Positions 15,733-23,426 of a stretch of 24,231 bases of DNA are shown here, piece by piece. The notes beneath the pieces were generated by a model that was not told the DNA's origin, made no database searches, and saw only the letters and a list, made by a program, of their open reading frames with translations. Position numbers and translations under genes: made by a program. The stretch is from Treponema sp. UBA1233 (GTDB taxonomy: Bacteria > Spirochaetota > Spirochaetia > Treponematales > Treponemataceae), in NCBI GenBank assembly GCA_002309305.1, contig DBWR01000063.1, forward strand, positions 20,827 to 45,057, read 5' to 3'. Each line of letters begins with the position of its first letter. The stretch's first letter is position 1.

Positions 15733-15796
15733 AGAGTTTTGCTGATTTTCCCAAAGGGAAAATGGGAGCCTTCGCGACCAAAGCAAAACTCTTTAG
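15733..15796. repeat. Nested palindromic intergenic repeat, copy B
   Basis: The termini AGAGTTTTGCT (15733-15743) and AGCAAAACTCT (15782-15792) form a perfect 11-bp inverted repeat. Inside lies TTTTCCC-AAA-GGGAAAA (15746-15762), a perfect 7-bp hairpin, then the conserved CCTTCGCGACCAAAG. This is the better preserved copy. No ORF is inside, so it is a MITE-like or BIME-like element rather than a gene. Confidence 0.85.
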
Positions 15797-15811
15797 CAAG
15801 CGCCAGCTTGC
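15796..15811. repeat. GCAAGC-GCCA-GCTTGC hairpin just after the MacB-permease stop
   Basis: A perfect 6-bp stem with a 4-nt loop starts 5 nt past the stop codon of the permease gene (read on the minus strand) and abuts repeat copy B. No U-tract follows, so it is not a classical terminator. It may block 3' exonucleases or be part of the repeat unit. Confidence 0.6.
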
Positions 15812-15816
15812 GTCCG

Positions 15817-17010
15817 TCACTCCCCGGACAGTGCTATTACGGGGTCCAGTTTGGCGGCACGGGATGCAGGACTGAAGCCGAAGAAGATTCCTACGAACAC
15901 AGAGAACACAAATGCGATTACACAGGAGTCTGTGCTGATTACGAAATCCAGCTCACGGACATATTCCACAGCAAAGCTTAAGCCGATGCCCAGGATTATT
16001 CCCGCTATTCCACCAAGAACCGTGATGCTGGCGGATTCAATCAGGAACTGTACGCGGATTTTGTTTGGGCTTGCTCCAAGTGCCTTTCTGATTCCTATTT
16101 CCTGTTTGCGCTCCGTTACCGTAACAATCATGATGTTCATGATTCCGATACCACCTACCAAGAGGGATATTGCCGCAATTGCCGCAAGAAGCATGGATAC
16201 TGTTGCCGTAATCTCGCTCATCTGATCAAGCATGCTCTGCATTGACATCGTACGCACAGCCGTATCGCTTCCTGCCAACTGGGTACAATATTCTTCAACG
16301 GCATTCAGGACATCGGTGGCCTTGTCGTTGGAGACAGCCTGAACCATTACTGTTGCCGCATTTGCATTCGGAACTATCTTCTTGGTGTAAAATCCTCTTG
16401 TAACATAACATCCGTTGGAGGCATCCTCCATACCTGAAGTCTGTGATTTAAGGACACCTATTACCTCAAAGTTGAAGGTAACGGAACTAATTACCATTAT
16501 AACGTTCTTGCCGACAGCATTTCCGTTTGGGAAAAGGGAAGAGGCTATCTCACTGCCCAGGATTATTTTCTGGGTTCCCATAACATTGTCGGTGACATCA
16601 AAGAAACGACCGCTTTCTAGCTGGAGTCCATAGGCCTGCATGTAGTCTGTCTCAACTGCGGTTGCCGAAGTCGAAGAAGATATTTCTCCACTTGATATTG
16701 TTCCGGAAACTGTATTCTTGAACCAGACAGTCTTGATGTTAGGAACTGACGCAAAAAGCTTTTCCCTGAAACTTTCATTAAAGGTAATTGATGAAGAGCT
16801 TCCCCTCCACATAAAACCACCCGCAGACACAGTAACCATATCCAGTCCGTTTGAGCCGAAAGTCTGTTCAATCTGAGCAGTTGAACTTTGTCCCATGCTC
16901 ATGATTACGATTACGGATGCAACGCCGATGATGATTCCCAAGAGTGAGAGGAAGGTACGCATTTTGTTACGTCTGAAATTCTGAAGAGAATTAAGAAAAT
17001 CTTCAAGCAT
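15817..17010 (-). CDS. MacB-type ABC transporter permease (MacB_PCD and FtsX domains)
   Basis: I choose ATG 17010, which has AAGGAGG about 9 nt upstream, giving 397 residues. An upstream in-frame TTG at 17037 would translate through this ribosome site. The architecture is that of a MacB-family type VII transporter permease: one N-terminal transmembrane helix (about 18-40), a large periplasmic domain (about 45-270), then three C-terminal helices with the FtsX signature MNIMIVTVTERKQEIGIRKALGAS. In E. coli MacB the ATPase is fused to the N-terminus, but here it is a separate gene overlapping by 8 bp. The permease would couple cytoplasmic ATP hydrolysis to the MacA-like adaptor and TolC-like channel. 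The stop is followed immediately by hairpin-rich repeats. Confidence 0.92.
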   Translation of the reverse strand: MLEDFLNSLQNFRRNKMRTFLSLLGIIIGVASVIVIMSMGQSSTAQIEQTFGSNGLDMVTVSAGGFMWRGSSSSITFNESFREKLFASVPNIKTVWFKNTVSGTISSGEISSSTSATAVETDYMQAYGLQLESGRFFDVTDNVMGTQKIILGSEIASSLFPNGNAVGKNVIMVISSVTFNFEVIGVLKSQTSGMEDASNGCYVTRGFYTKKIVPNANAATVMVQAVSNDKATDVLNAVEEYCTQLAGSDTAVRTMSMQSMLDQMSEITATVSMLLAAIAAISLLVGGIGIMNIMIVTVTERKQEIGIRKALGASPNKIRVQFLIESASITVLGGIAGIILGIGLSFAVEYVRELDFVISTDSCVIAFVFSVFVGIFFGFSPASRAAKLDPVIALSGE

Positions 17011-17734
17011 TTTTTTCTTCCTCCTTTTCTTTTTCAAAACCGGCCGGTATCTGCTCGGAATCCGATTGAATCAAGCCGTCAAATATCCTGATGCAGCGTT
17101 TTGATGACGCACCTACACGAGGGTCATGGGTAACGATTACAACAGTCGTGCCTTTTTCATTTATTTCCCAGAACAAATCCATTACGTTTTTGGAAGTCTT
17201 ACTGTCCAAGGCTCCAGTCGGTTCGTCTGCAAGTATTATCTTTGGCTCGGTCACAGTTGCACGAGCAATAGCAACACGCTGTTTTTGTCCACCGGAAAGT
17301 TCATGTGGCCTGTGGTTCATTCTGTCTGCAAGCCCCACTTTTTCCAGTGCAATGATTGCCTTTTCCCTGCGTTCCTTTTTTTCAAGTCCGGCATATCGCA
17401 ACGGAAGCATTACGTTTTCAAGCACGGTCATGGACGAAAGCAAAAAGTACTGCTGGAATACAAAGCCTACAGTTTGATTCCTCAGAACTGCAAGCTCCTT
17501 TTCGCTCATCTGTGCGGTTTCCTTACCGTTGATTTTGACTATGCCATCCGTAGGCCGGTCAAGACATCCGATCATGTTCATGCAGGTTGATTTTCCTGAA
17601 CCGGACGGTCCCATTATCGTAACGAATTCTCCCTGCTTTATGTCAAAGGATACTCCGCGTAAAGCCTGTACTTCTTCTTCCCCAACAGAATAAAAGCGCT
17701 TTACGTTCTCCATTGTAATTACTGATTCAGCCAT
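17003..17734 (-). CDS. MacB-type ABC transporter ATP-binding protein
   Basis: This 243-residue ATPase starts at ATG 17734 with AAGGAG 7 nt upstream. It carries every catalytic motif: Walker A GPSGSGKST, Q-loop VFQQYFLL, signature LSGGQKQRVAIARA, Walker B IILADEPTGALD and H-loop VVIVTHD. It belongs to the MacB/LolD group. A Lys/Glu-rich C-terminal tail (GFEKEKEEEKNA) follows the core. It starts 10 bp after the adaptor stop codon and overlaps the permease start by 8 bp (ATGCTTGA), consistent with co-translation. It should dimerise on the cytoplasmic face and power the pump. Confidence 0.95.
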   Translation of the reverse strand: MAESVITMENVKRFYSVGEEEVQALRGVSFDIKQGEFVTIMGPSGSGKSTCMNMIGCLDRPTDGIVKINGKETAQMSEKELAVLRNQTVGFVFQQYFLLSSMTVLENVMLPLRYAGLEKKERREKAIIALEKVGLADRMNHRPHELSGGQKQRVAIARATVTEPKIILADEPTGALDSKTSKNVMDLFWEINEKGTTVVIVTHDPRVGASSKRCIRIFDGLIQSDSEQIPAGFEKEKEEEKNA

Positions 17735-17744
17735 AGAGCACTCC

Positions 17745-18830
17745 TTAGCGGCCTGGGAATCCACCGCCACCACCAGGCATGCCACCACCGGATCCACTTC
17801 TTGATCCACCTGAACCGCCTCCAAATCCACCACGCTGGAATCCAGAAGCCTGAGGAGTAGTAAGCTGCTTGAGGACTTCACCGCCCTTGAGTCCACTTTC
17901 TACCTTTACGTATTCACGGTCATACGGAGTTACCACAACATTTATTTTTTCTCCACTACTTGCCAGTTCAACATAAGCCTGTCCGTCTTCCCTTCCAACT
18001 GCATAACGGGAAACTACCAGATAGGTTTCTGTCGGTGATATTTCGATTTTTCCAGAGAAAGAGTAATTTGGCAATATTCCCTCCGGATATTCGTCAATTC
18101 TTACTGTTGCCTTTACGACCGTTGCACCACGGTTTGTAACTGATCCGATTGCAGGCCATGACACAACCGTACCGTAAACTTTTTCATCAATGGCAGAGAA
18201 AGTAAATTCAACCTTCTGACCGACAACAAGTTTGCTTACGTCTCTTTCCGCAATTTCAACTTCGGCGGTAAGATATGAAACGTCAACAATAGTTCCTACT
18301 GAATTTTTTGTTTCCAGGGCATCACCAACGGCAACATTCAAGTCTGCGATGATTCCGTCAAACTGTGCCGTGATTTTCCTTTCCGAAACCTTTTGCAAAA
18401 GGGCTTCACGCTGTGTCTTCATCAATTCATACTGACGGGCTGATCCTGTAATCCTTGTGGTTTCCATATCATAGTCATGGCGGGCAAGATTATATTTTTC
18501 CGTTGAGTCATCAAGCTGAAGTATTACATCACCCTTTTTAACGTGATCACCCTGCTTTACATTGACGGCGACAACCGTTCCGCTGGAAAGGGCCTGAAGG
18601 TTCTGAGATTTAGCGGCGGACACCACACCAGAGATTTCGATTACGTTCTCATAGGTTTCCTGGTTAACTGTATATGTCACGTTCTGTGTATTTGCCTTTG
18701 ACCTGATGCGACGGGTAATTACAAGGCCAACAACAATCACGGCAAGTACGATTATAAAAATCAGAAACCGTTTGAGGTATTTATTCATCTTTTTCTTGTT
18801 TGTCTTTTTCTCTTTCTTTTCTTTATTCAT
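17745..18830 (-). CDS. MacA-type periplasmic adaptor (membrane fusion protein) with Gly-rich tail
   Basis: This 361-residue protein has a very basic N-terminus (residues 1-20, mostly Lys) and one transmembrane helix (about 21-40). The lipoyl half-motifs are at about 78-108 (SGTVVAVNVKQGDHVKKGDVILQLDD) and 153-175. The coiled-coil hairpin between them (about 109-152) is short compared with E. coli MacA. Beta-barrel and membrane-proximal domains follow. Residues 330-361 form an unusual tail rich in Gly, with Ser, Arg, Pro and Phe. It should bridge the MacB-type permease and the TolC-like channel. The ATG at 18830 has AGGAGG with 5-nt spacing and overlaps the tolC-like gene by 8 bp. Confidence 0.92.
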   Translation of the reverse strand: MNKEKKEKKTNKKKMNKYLKRFLIFIIVLAVIVVGLVITRRIRSKANTQNVTYTVNQETYENVIEISGVVSAAKSQNLQALSSGTVVAVNVKQGDHVKKGDVILQLDDSTEKYNLARHDYDMETTRITGSARQYELMKTQREALLQKVSERKITAQFDGIIADLNVAVGDALETKNSVGTIVDVSYLTAEVEIAERDVSKLVVGQKVEFTFSAIDEKVYGTVVSWPAIGSVTNRGATVVKATVRIDEYPEGILPNYSFSGKIEISPTETYLVVSRYAVGREDGQAYVELASSGEKINVVVTPYDREYVKVESGLKGGEVLKQLTTPQASGFQRGGFGGGSGGSRSGSGGGMPGGGGGFPGR

Positions 18831-20283
18831 TTTCTCCTCCTATCGCTTCCAAATCCAAGTCTTCTATTTCCGGGCAGAACAAAAGCTGCGTGTTGTCATT
18901 GTAGACAATCAAATCTATGGCGTTGACCAGCGACTTGATTTCATAGCTCTGCTTATTGCCAAGGTTTTTGCGGTATTCGCTTTCCGTGATGATGCCCTGA
19001 CGGTAATATCCCGCCATGTCTGACGCAAGCTTTGAATACATGTCATAGAATTCCGCCACACTCTGCTTTTCCCACAAGAGGTTCTGCAGCGATGATTCCT
19101 GAGAAATGACGGTTGTATAATAATCTTCCTGTGCCTTGATTATTTCCATCTGTTCCTGCTGAACGTCTATCTCTTCTATCTGAGAATTAATCTTTGCCTT
19201 GCGGAATGCATTGGGGTCAATCGAAACACCCATTGTCAAAACCGGAGTCCTTGAATCGGTCCCCACAGGAATGTTTGCGCCCGCACTGAGTTTTAGGCCT
19301 GTGTTGTTCCATGTAAAGTCACTGCCTACGTTTATCGTGTTGTAATCCATGTCATTGTAGTTGAACGTCATGCCTGCGTTTGCACTTAGCGTTATTGCAG
19401 AATCGGCGCTTCGTTCAAGCTCGTTGATGTATTGGGTCCACTTTGCGCTTTCGATTTTTATGTAGCTTTCCTGGTCAAATGATTTTACATCCAGTGCCTC
19501 GACTGTTGGAATCGAAGTTGGAAGAAAATCAGACGGATCGCTGTAGTTATATTCAACACCACACTTTGCCGCAAAGATTTTTACCTCACGTTCAAAGTCA
19601 CGTTTTTTTGACTCGGCTGTATTTTGATCGGACTTAACCTTAAGCTGTGCCGTCCTGTATTTTGTTGAGCTTGTTGAATATCCCTGTACGCGAACCTGTT
19701 CAAAAGAAAGCTGGGAGTCATAGACATCCTGCTGGGCAGTCAAAAGCTGGGACTTCATGTTGTAGAGGTTTTTCAATTCAGTATAGAAAGATTTTTCCGC
19801 AGAGATGAATCCGTTCTGAAGATTGCGTTTTGCCATCAGGACCGAACGCTCGGATTTTAGAAGGCTGATCTCCCGTTTTTTTGAATTGTTGGAAATGATA
19901 TCCGCACTCAGGGAAATCGAAGTGTTTGATACGGTGCTGTTTGAATCATTTGAATCGAACAGTACTTTGGAAGAAGCGCTTACGGAAAGATTGTTCAACT
20001 GTGGAATCGAAGCCTGGGCCTTTGGAGTAAACTGAACCGAACCGTCATCTCCGGTGATAACTGTTATGGTCCCCGTGGAAAGCTCAAAACTGAATCCATA
20101 GTTTATGCCAGTCAGCTGGTTTTCCAAGATTGCCTTTTGGGTTTTCCCGACAAGAGACTGCAAATCAAGGCTGTTCTTCAGATAACCGCTCAATAATCCT
20201 TCAACATTCTCAGCTCCAAAAAACGGCGTAAAAAAGCAGAATGAAAGAATTACAACTAAAATAATAAATTTCTCTCTTTTCAT
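18823..20283 (-). CDS. TolC-like outer-membrane efflux protein
   Basis: I choose ATG 20283, giving 486 residues that begin with a signal peptide (MKREKFIILVVIL...FFGA, cleavage likely after A24). An upstream TTG at 20352 would add 23 residues that disrupt the signal. The mature part has long amphipathic helices with heptad-like character in two halves, and beta-strand segments such as LSANAGMTFNYNDMDYNTINVGS and LKLSAGANIPVGTD, as in outer-membrane factors. It would form the exit duct for the MacA/MacB-like pump encoded directly downstream with 8-bp overlap. No Shine-Dalgarno site precedes the ATG, and TATACT ends 6 nt before it, so the mRNA may be leaderless despite the upstream nnr gene. 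Confidence 0.88.
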   Translation of the reverse strand: MKREKFIILVVILSFCFFTPFFGAENVEGLLSGYLKNSLDLQSLVGKTQKAILENQLTGINYGFSFELSTGTITVITGDDGSVQFTPKAQASIPQLNNLSVSASSKVLFDSNDSNSTVSNTSISLSADIISNNSKKREISLLKSERSVLMAKRNLQNGFISAEKSFYTELKNLYNMKSQLLTAQQDVYDSQLSFEQVRVQGYSTSSTKYRTAQLKVKSDQNTAESKKRDFEREVKIFAAKCGVEYNYSDPSDFLPTSIPTVEALDVKSFDQESYIKIESAKWTQYINELERSADSAITLSANAGMTFNYNDMDYNTINVGSDFTWNNTGLKLSAGANIPVGTDSRTPVLTMGVSIDPNAFRKAKINSQIEEIDVQQEQMEIIKAQEDYYTTVISQESSLQNLLWEKQSVAEFYDMYSKLASDMAGYYRQGIITESEYRKNLGNKQSYEIKSLVNAIDLIVYNDNTQLLFCPEIEDLDLEAIGGENE

Positions 20284-20289
20284 GCCACA

Positions 20290-20295
20290 AGTATA
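20290..20295 (-). promoter_or_regulatory. -10-like hexamer placing +1 at the ATG of the tolC-like gene
   Basis: The minus strand reads TATACT, then TGTGGC, then ATG at 20283. The predicted transcription start therefore coincides with the start codon. A TTGTGT hexamer lies 18 bp upstream as a weak -35. It would allow the pump to be expressed separately from nnr. Confidence 0.45.
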
Positions 20296-20348
20296 AAATT
20301 TAAAGCACATATAACACAATAGACAAGGTGTTATATAACAAATTATTA

Positions 20349-21836
20349 TCAAAATGGTAGATTTATGGAAGAAAGCAAAATTGAAGGGGTCAGCGTAAAA
20401 TCAGGAGTGACTTTCCGTGACGCAAATGCATGAACAAGAGAACCCGTAATTGCCGCATTCATGGCACAGTATTTCTGGGCAAGAAGGCCGCATATCAATC
20501 CCGCAAGCACGTCTCCGCTTCCACCCTTTGCCAGAGCCGATGTTCCATGTGGATTAACGTACATTCTTGTTATGCCAAAAGAATCAGATACACAGATTAT
20601 GACCGTGGCACCCTTTAAAAGCAGGACCACACCGGGGAAAAGAGAACAGAATTTTTGCGCAAGTTCCACACGGTTTTTCACGACCTCCTGAACCTCATGA
20701 TGCCCCAATCCAACATTTTCCAGAAGCATGGAAAACTCTTTTGGATGAGGGGTAATCACAGTAGCCGCCCCAGACTTTGACCTTGAATCAAGCAAATCCT
20801 TTATCTCTCTGTAATGGCACAAGTCCGCATCCAGCACGCATCCCACATCTCTATCCTTAAGGTAATCGAATATGCCCTTTATGTCACGTCCACGGCCAAG
20901 ACCCATGCCGCATGCCACCGCCGTTGTATTCGGGGGGAATTCTGTCGCACACATAAGGTCGCAGGGAACCGTACATCCATCAAGCTTGCATCCGCCAACA
21001 GCATCCACCACAGTAGCAAGCCCTGCTCCAATCCTTAGGGAAGCACAGGAAGCCATGACCGCCGCTCCGCTTTTTTCTCCCGCCACAGTCACCGCATGCC
21101 CGAAAGTACCCTTGTTGACATTCTGCTTTTTACGGCACGGCAAATCCATGTCATTTTCTTCCAGCAACGAAAATTCAATCCTAGAATACCCCTCAAATGA
21201 ATCCTCAAACAGCTTGCGTGGCACACCAAGATCTTCAACTTGAATTTTACCACAGGCATCCTTTGCAAAATCAGAATACAGGCACAGTTTTTGCGCCCCC
21301 ATTGTTACAGTCACATCCGCCATAAAAACGCTTTTACCGCAATTACCGTACTGGTCAAGTCCGCTTGGAACATCGCACGCAATCCTGAACAAATCCTTTT
21401 CATTTACAAGATCAACCAGAGAAGAAATGTCCTGAGGCAATTCCCCATGGAAACCGCTTCCAAAAATGCAGTCAACGGCAATTCCATTTTCATCAGCAGA
21501 AGAAAGGTATTCCAGGCACGAATCCCCACACACAATCTTTACGCCGGCTTTTAGCGCACGTTCCGCCTGAATGGCGCACAGCTCCGATTTGGGAGGAATG
21601 CATTCAAGTACCGTGACGTTTCCTACGATTCTTCGAGCAAGGGCATAACCGTCGGCTCCATTGTTTCCACCGCCACACAAAATGACTATCCCCTTCTTTT
21701 CAGACCTTTCAAGGCATTCGGCTACGGCTTTTTCCAATCCTGAGGCCGCATTTTCCATCATCAGCTCTTCGCTCAATCCATAGAGTTCCCTTACCGCGGC
21801 ATCGTGTTTTCTTGTGTCAAAAAAAATCTTCTGCAT
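20349..21836 (-). CDS. nnr: Bifunctional NAD(P)H-hydrate epimerase / ADP-dependent dehydratase
   Basis: This 495-residue cytoplasmic enzyme repairs damaged NADHX and NADPHX. The N-terminal YjeF_N epimerase domain (about 1-212) has CGGGNNGADGYALAR (54-68), DCIFGSGFHG (122-131, K+ site region) and DVPSGLD (155-161). The C-terminal ribokinase-like dehydratase (about 238-495) has GTFGHAVTVAG, ITPHPKEFSML (361-371), LLLKGATVII and the nucleotide-binding NPHGTSALAKGGSGDVLAGL (428-447). The protein has roughly 25 cysteines, high for a cytoplasmic enzyme. The ATG at 21836 has no ribosome site but sits 7 nt after a perfect TATAAT. It lies 66 bp upstream of the tolC-like ATG and is divergent from the coiled-coil membrane gene. 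Confidence 0.93.
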   Translation of the reverse strand: MQKIFFDTRKHDAAVRELYGLSEELMMENAASGLEKAVAECLERSEKKGIVILCGGGNNGADGYALARRIVGNVTVLECIPPKSELCAIQAERALKAGVKIVCGDSCLEYLSSADENGIAVDCIFGSGFHGELPQDISSLVDLVNEKDLFRIACDVPSGLDQYGNCGKSVFMADVTVTMGAQKLCLYSDFAKDACGKIQVEDLGVPRKLFEDSFEGYSRIEFSLLEENDMDLPCRKKQNVNKGTFGHAVTVAGEKSGAAVMASCASLRIGAGLATVVDAVGGCKLDGCTVPCDLMCATEFPPNTTAVACGMGLGRGRDIKGIFDYLKDRDVGCVLDADLCHYREIKDLLDSRSKSGAATVITPHPKEFSMLLENVGLGHHEVQEVVKNRVELAQKFCSLFPGVVLLLKGATVIICVSDSFGITRMYVNPHGTSALAKGGSGDVLAGLICGLLAQKYCAMNAAITGSLVHAFASRKVTPDFTLTPSILLSSINLPF

Positions 21837-21843
21837 GACATGA

Positions 21844-21849
21844 ATTATA
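21844..21849 (-). promoter_or_regulatory. TATAAT -10 box of nnr, 7 nt before the ATG
   Basis: The minus strand reads TATAAT, then TCATGTC, then ATG at 21836. The -35 is weak (TTCAAA at 17-bp spacing). Transcription would start at or 1 nt before the start codon, and no Shine-Dalgarno site is present. Confidence 0.5.
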
Positions 21850-21850
21850 A

Positions 21851-21879
21851 TTGTATTTTACAAGAATTTGAAGTATTAT
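21851..21879 (+). promoter_or_regulatory. Promoter of the coiled-coil membrane gene, overlapping the divergent nnr promoter
   Basis: TTGTAT (21851-21856), a 17-bp spacer and TATTAT (21874-21879) lead to the ATG at 21888, 8 nt further on. The two divergent promoters share the same 35 bp, so they should compete for polymerase. Confidence 0.45.
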
Positions 21880-21887
21880 CTTTTAAT

Positions 21888-22925
21888 ATGGCAAAGGAAA
21901 ATTTTTTTGTTCGCTTAAGAAAATCATTATCGTCTCCAGCAAAAAAGGCATGGCGTTTAACCAAGTCCATTTTGAGCACAGCCCTGATTCTGGCCTGCAT
22001 GAGTTTTGTCATTTTCCTTTCATGCTCCTTAAGGATTACAGGCAAATTTGGAATCATCTTTTCTTCAATCATGTGTGCAATACTCGCAATCCCCCTTACT
22101 TTAATCTGGGTGCCTTACATTTCACATAACGTCCACACACAGGAAACGGCAAAGGACGAAAAAATACGCGAACAGAAAAAGGAAATCGACGAGCTCCAGA
22201 GCCAAAACGAAAAATACAAGGCCGAACAGAAATCATTCAAGGAGAAAATTCATCTTCTGGAAAACCTTACCTTCAACATAGAGACATATCAGGATGTATT
22301 CAAGATGTGTTTCCGCGAATACAGCCAGAACGCAACCCTAAAGAACCGCGAACAGTTCAACGAAAGCGACTATACCAACGTCATCAAGAAGTGGCTCGAC
22401 TCTCCATCCAAAAACTACGATGAAATACTTTCCGTAATGGACTGCTGTGTTCAATATCAGAGGGGCGTGGATTTGCAGAACATCAAGATTGCAAAAATCA
22501 ACGATACAACAGTCGTCATCACGGGCATTCAACCGGAATACACCACCGAACCAAGCTTTAAGTACAAGGATTTCTTTTCCGAAGTGCGCCACGTAAAGTT
22601 GGATAAAAATTCAAACATACGCGAGATCCACATAGAAAACGACAGCGAATACCGCACGATTCTTGAACAGAAAAAGGAACAGTACAAGGCCGATTTTGAG
22701 GACTCCTTCATCAAGGGAAAGACAGTTGATGACGATGCCGCCGAAATCATTAAACGCGCACAGGATTTCATCAGAATCATACTTGAGCCGATTTATCCCA
22801 ATGTTGAATTTGACGACAGCCGTATTGCAAACGATGCCCTGCCCCTGCTGGAATACCTCAAGACGGAAACAGACTTTTACAAGAGCAAGCTTTCGCCAGA
22901 GCTTCCACCCCCAGACAAGGAATGA
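21888..22925 (+). CDS. Membrane protein with two transmembrane segments and a coiled coil, unknown function
   Basis: I choose ATG 21888 (345 residues, MAKENFF). A longer frame back to 21804 would overlap the nnr coding region. A basic N-terminus precedes two hydrophobic segments at about 28-48 and 54-78. A charged Lys/Glu/Gln coiled coil follows at about 88-128, then a mixed soluble domain (about 129-330) and a proline-rich end (SPELPPPDKE). I do not recognise the family. No ribosome site precedes the ATG. Its stop overlaps the start of the CxxCxxCC gene as ATGA, so the two are translationally linked. The name and role remain open. Confidence 0.75.
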   Translation: MAKENFFVRLRKSLSSPAKKAWRLTKSILSTALILACMSFVIFLSCSLRITGKFGIIFSSIMCAILAIPLTLIWVPYISHNVHTQETAKDEKIREQKKEIDELQSQNEKYKAEQKSFKEKIHLLENLTFNIETYQDVFKMCFREYSQNATLKNREQFNESDYTNVIKKWLDSPSKNYDEILSVMDCCVQYQRGVDLQNIKIAKINDTTVVITGIQPEYTTEPSFKYKDFFSEVRHVKLDKNSNIREIHIENDSEYRTILEQKKEQYKADFEDSFIKGKTVDDDAAEIIKRAQDFIRIILEPIYPNVEFDDSRIANDALPLLEYLKTETDFYKSKLSPELPPPDKE

Positions 22926-23374
22926 CGGTCACTCAAATGGAAGACGTGTTTTATTCCGACGGCCTGGATTTTTCATGCAAACAGTGTTCTTTCTGCTGCT
23001 GCGGATTTTCCGGTGTAGTTCTACTTTCTGAATATGACCTTGAACGGCTTGCACAATGGGCCGACCTTACAAATGAACAGTTCATCGCCGTCTACTGCCG
23101 CTGGATGGAAGACGACCAGGGCAAAAAATATCTTTCGTTGCGTGAAAGGCAAAACAACGAATGCATTTTCTGGGACAAAGGCTGTTCCGCATACCAGGCA
23201 CGCCCCACCCAGTGCAGGACCTACCCATTCTGGACCTCAGTATTGAAAGACAAGGCCTCCTGGCAAAAAGAAAGCCGCGACTGCCCCGGCATCAACTCAG
23301 GAAGCCACCACAGCAAGGTAGAAATCACGGAACAGCTTGAACTTTACCAATCTAGAAAACCCATAGTCAAGTAA
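22922..23374 (+). CDS. YkgJ-family cysteine-cluster protein (CxxCxxCC)
   Basis: This 150-residue soluble protein carries the family signature CKQCSFCC (C19, C22, C25, C26), with a further C27. It continues with C81, C88, C98 (CSAYQARPTQCRTYPFW) and C121 (DCPGI). This matches UPF0153/YkgJ, a family annotated as a putative zinc- or iron-chelating domain. Its biochemical function is unsettled, and the cysteines suggest a metal or Fe-S site. The ATG at 22922 overlaps the upstream stop and has AAGGA immediately before it. A second ATG at 22937 is possible and would not affect the cysteine cluster. Confidence 0.88.
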   Translation: MTVTQMEDVFYSDGLDFSCKQCSFCCCGFSGVVLLSEYDLERLAQWADLTNEQFIAVYCRWMEDDQGKKYLSLRERQNNECIFWDKGCSAYQARPTQCRTYPFWTSVLKDKASWQKESRDCPGINSGSHHSKVEITEQLELYQSRKPIVK

Positions 23375-23426
23375 AACCTAGCCTTTTCTTTATAAATATG
23401 TTATATTGAATATAGGAGGTATGAAG

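Noticed and set aside
17011..17037. Upstream TTG start for the MacB-type permease
   Set aside because: The extension would encode only Lys and Arg and would translate through the AAGGAGG site that serves the ATG at 17010.
17735..17896. 54-residue N-terminal extension of the MacB-type ATPase
   Set aside because: It is an open frame produced by the repetitive Gly-rich tail coding of the adaptor gene in another frame. The ATG at 17734 has a good ribosome site and starts right at the ABC core.
20284..20352. Upstream TTG start for the tolC-like gene
   Set aside because: The added 23 residues are rich in Cys, Tyr and Ile and would sit in front of a complete signal peptide.
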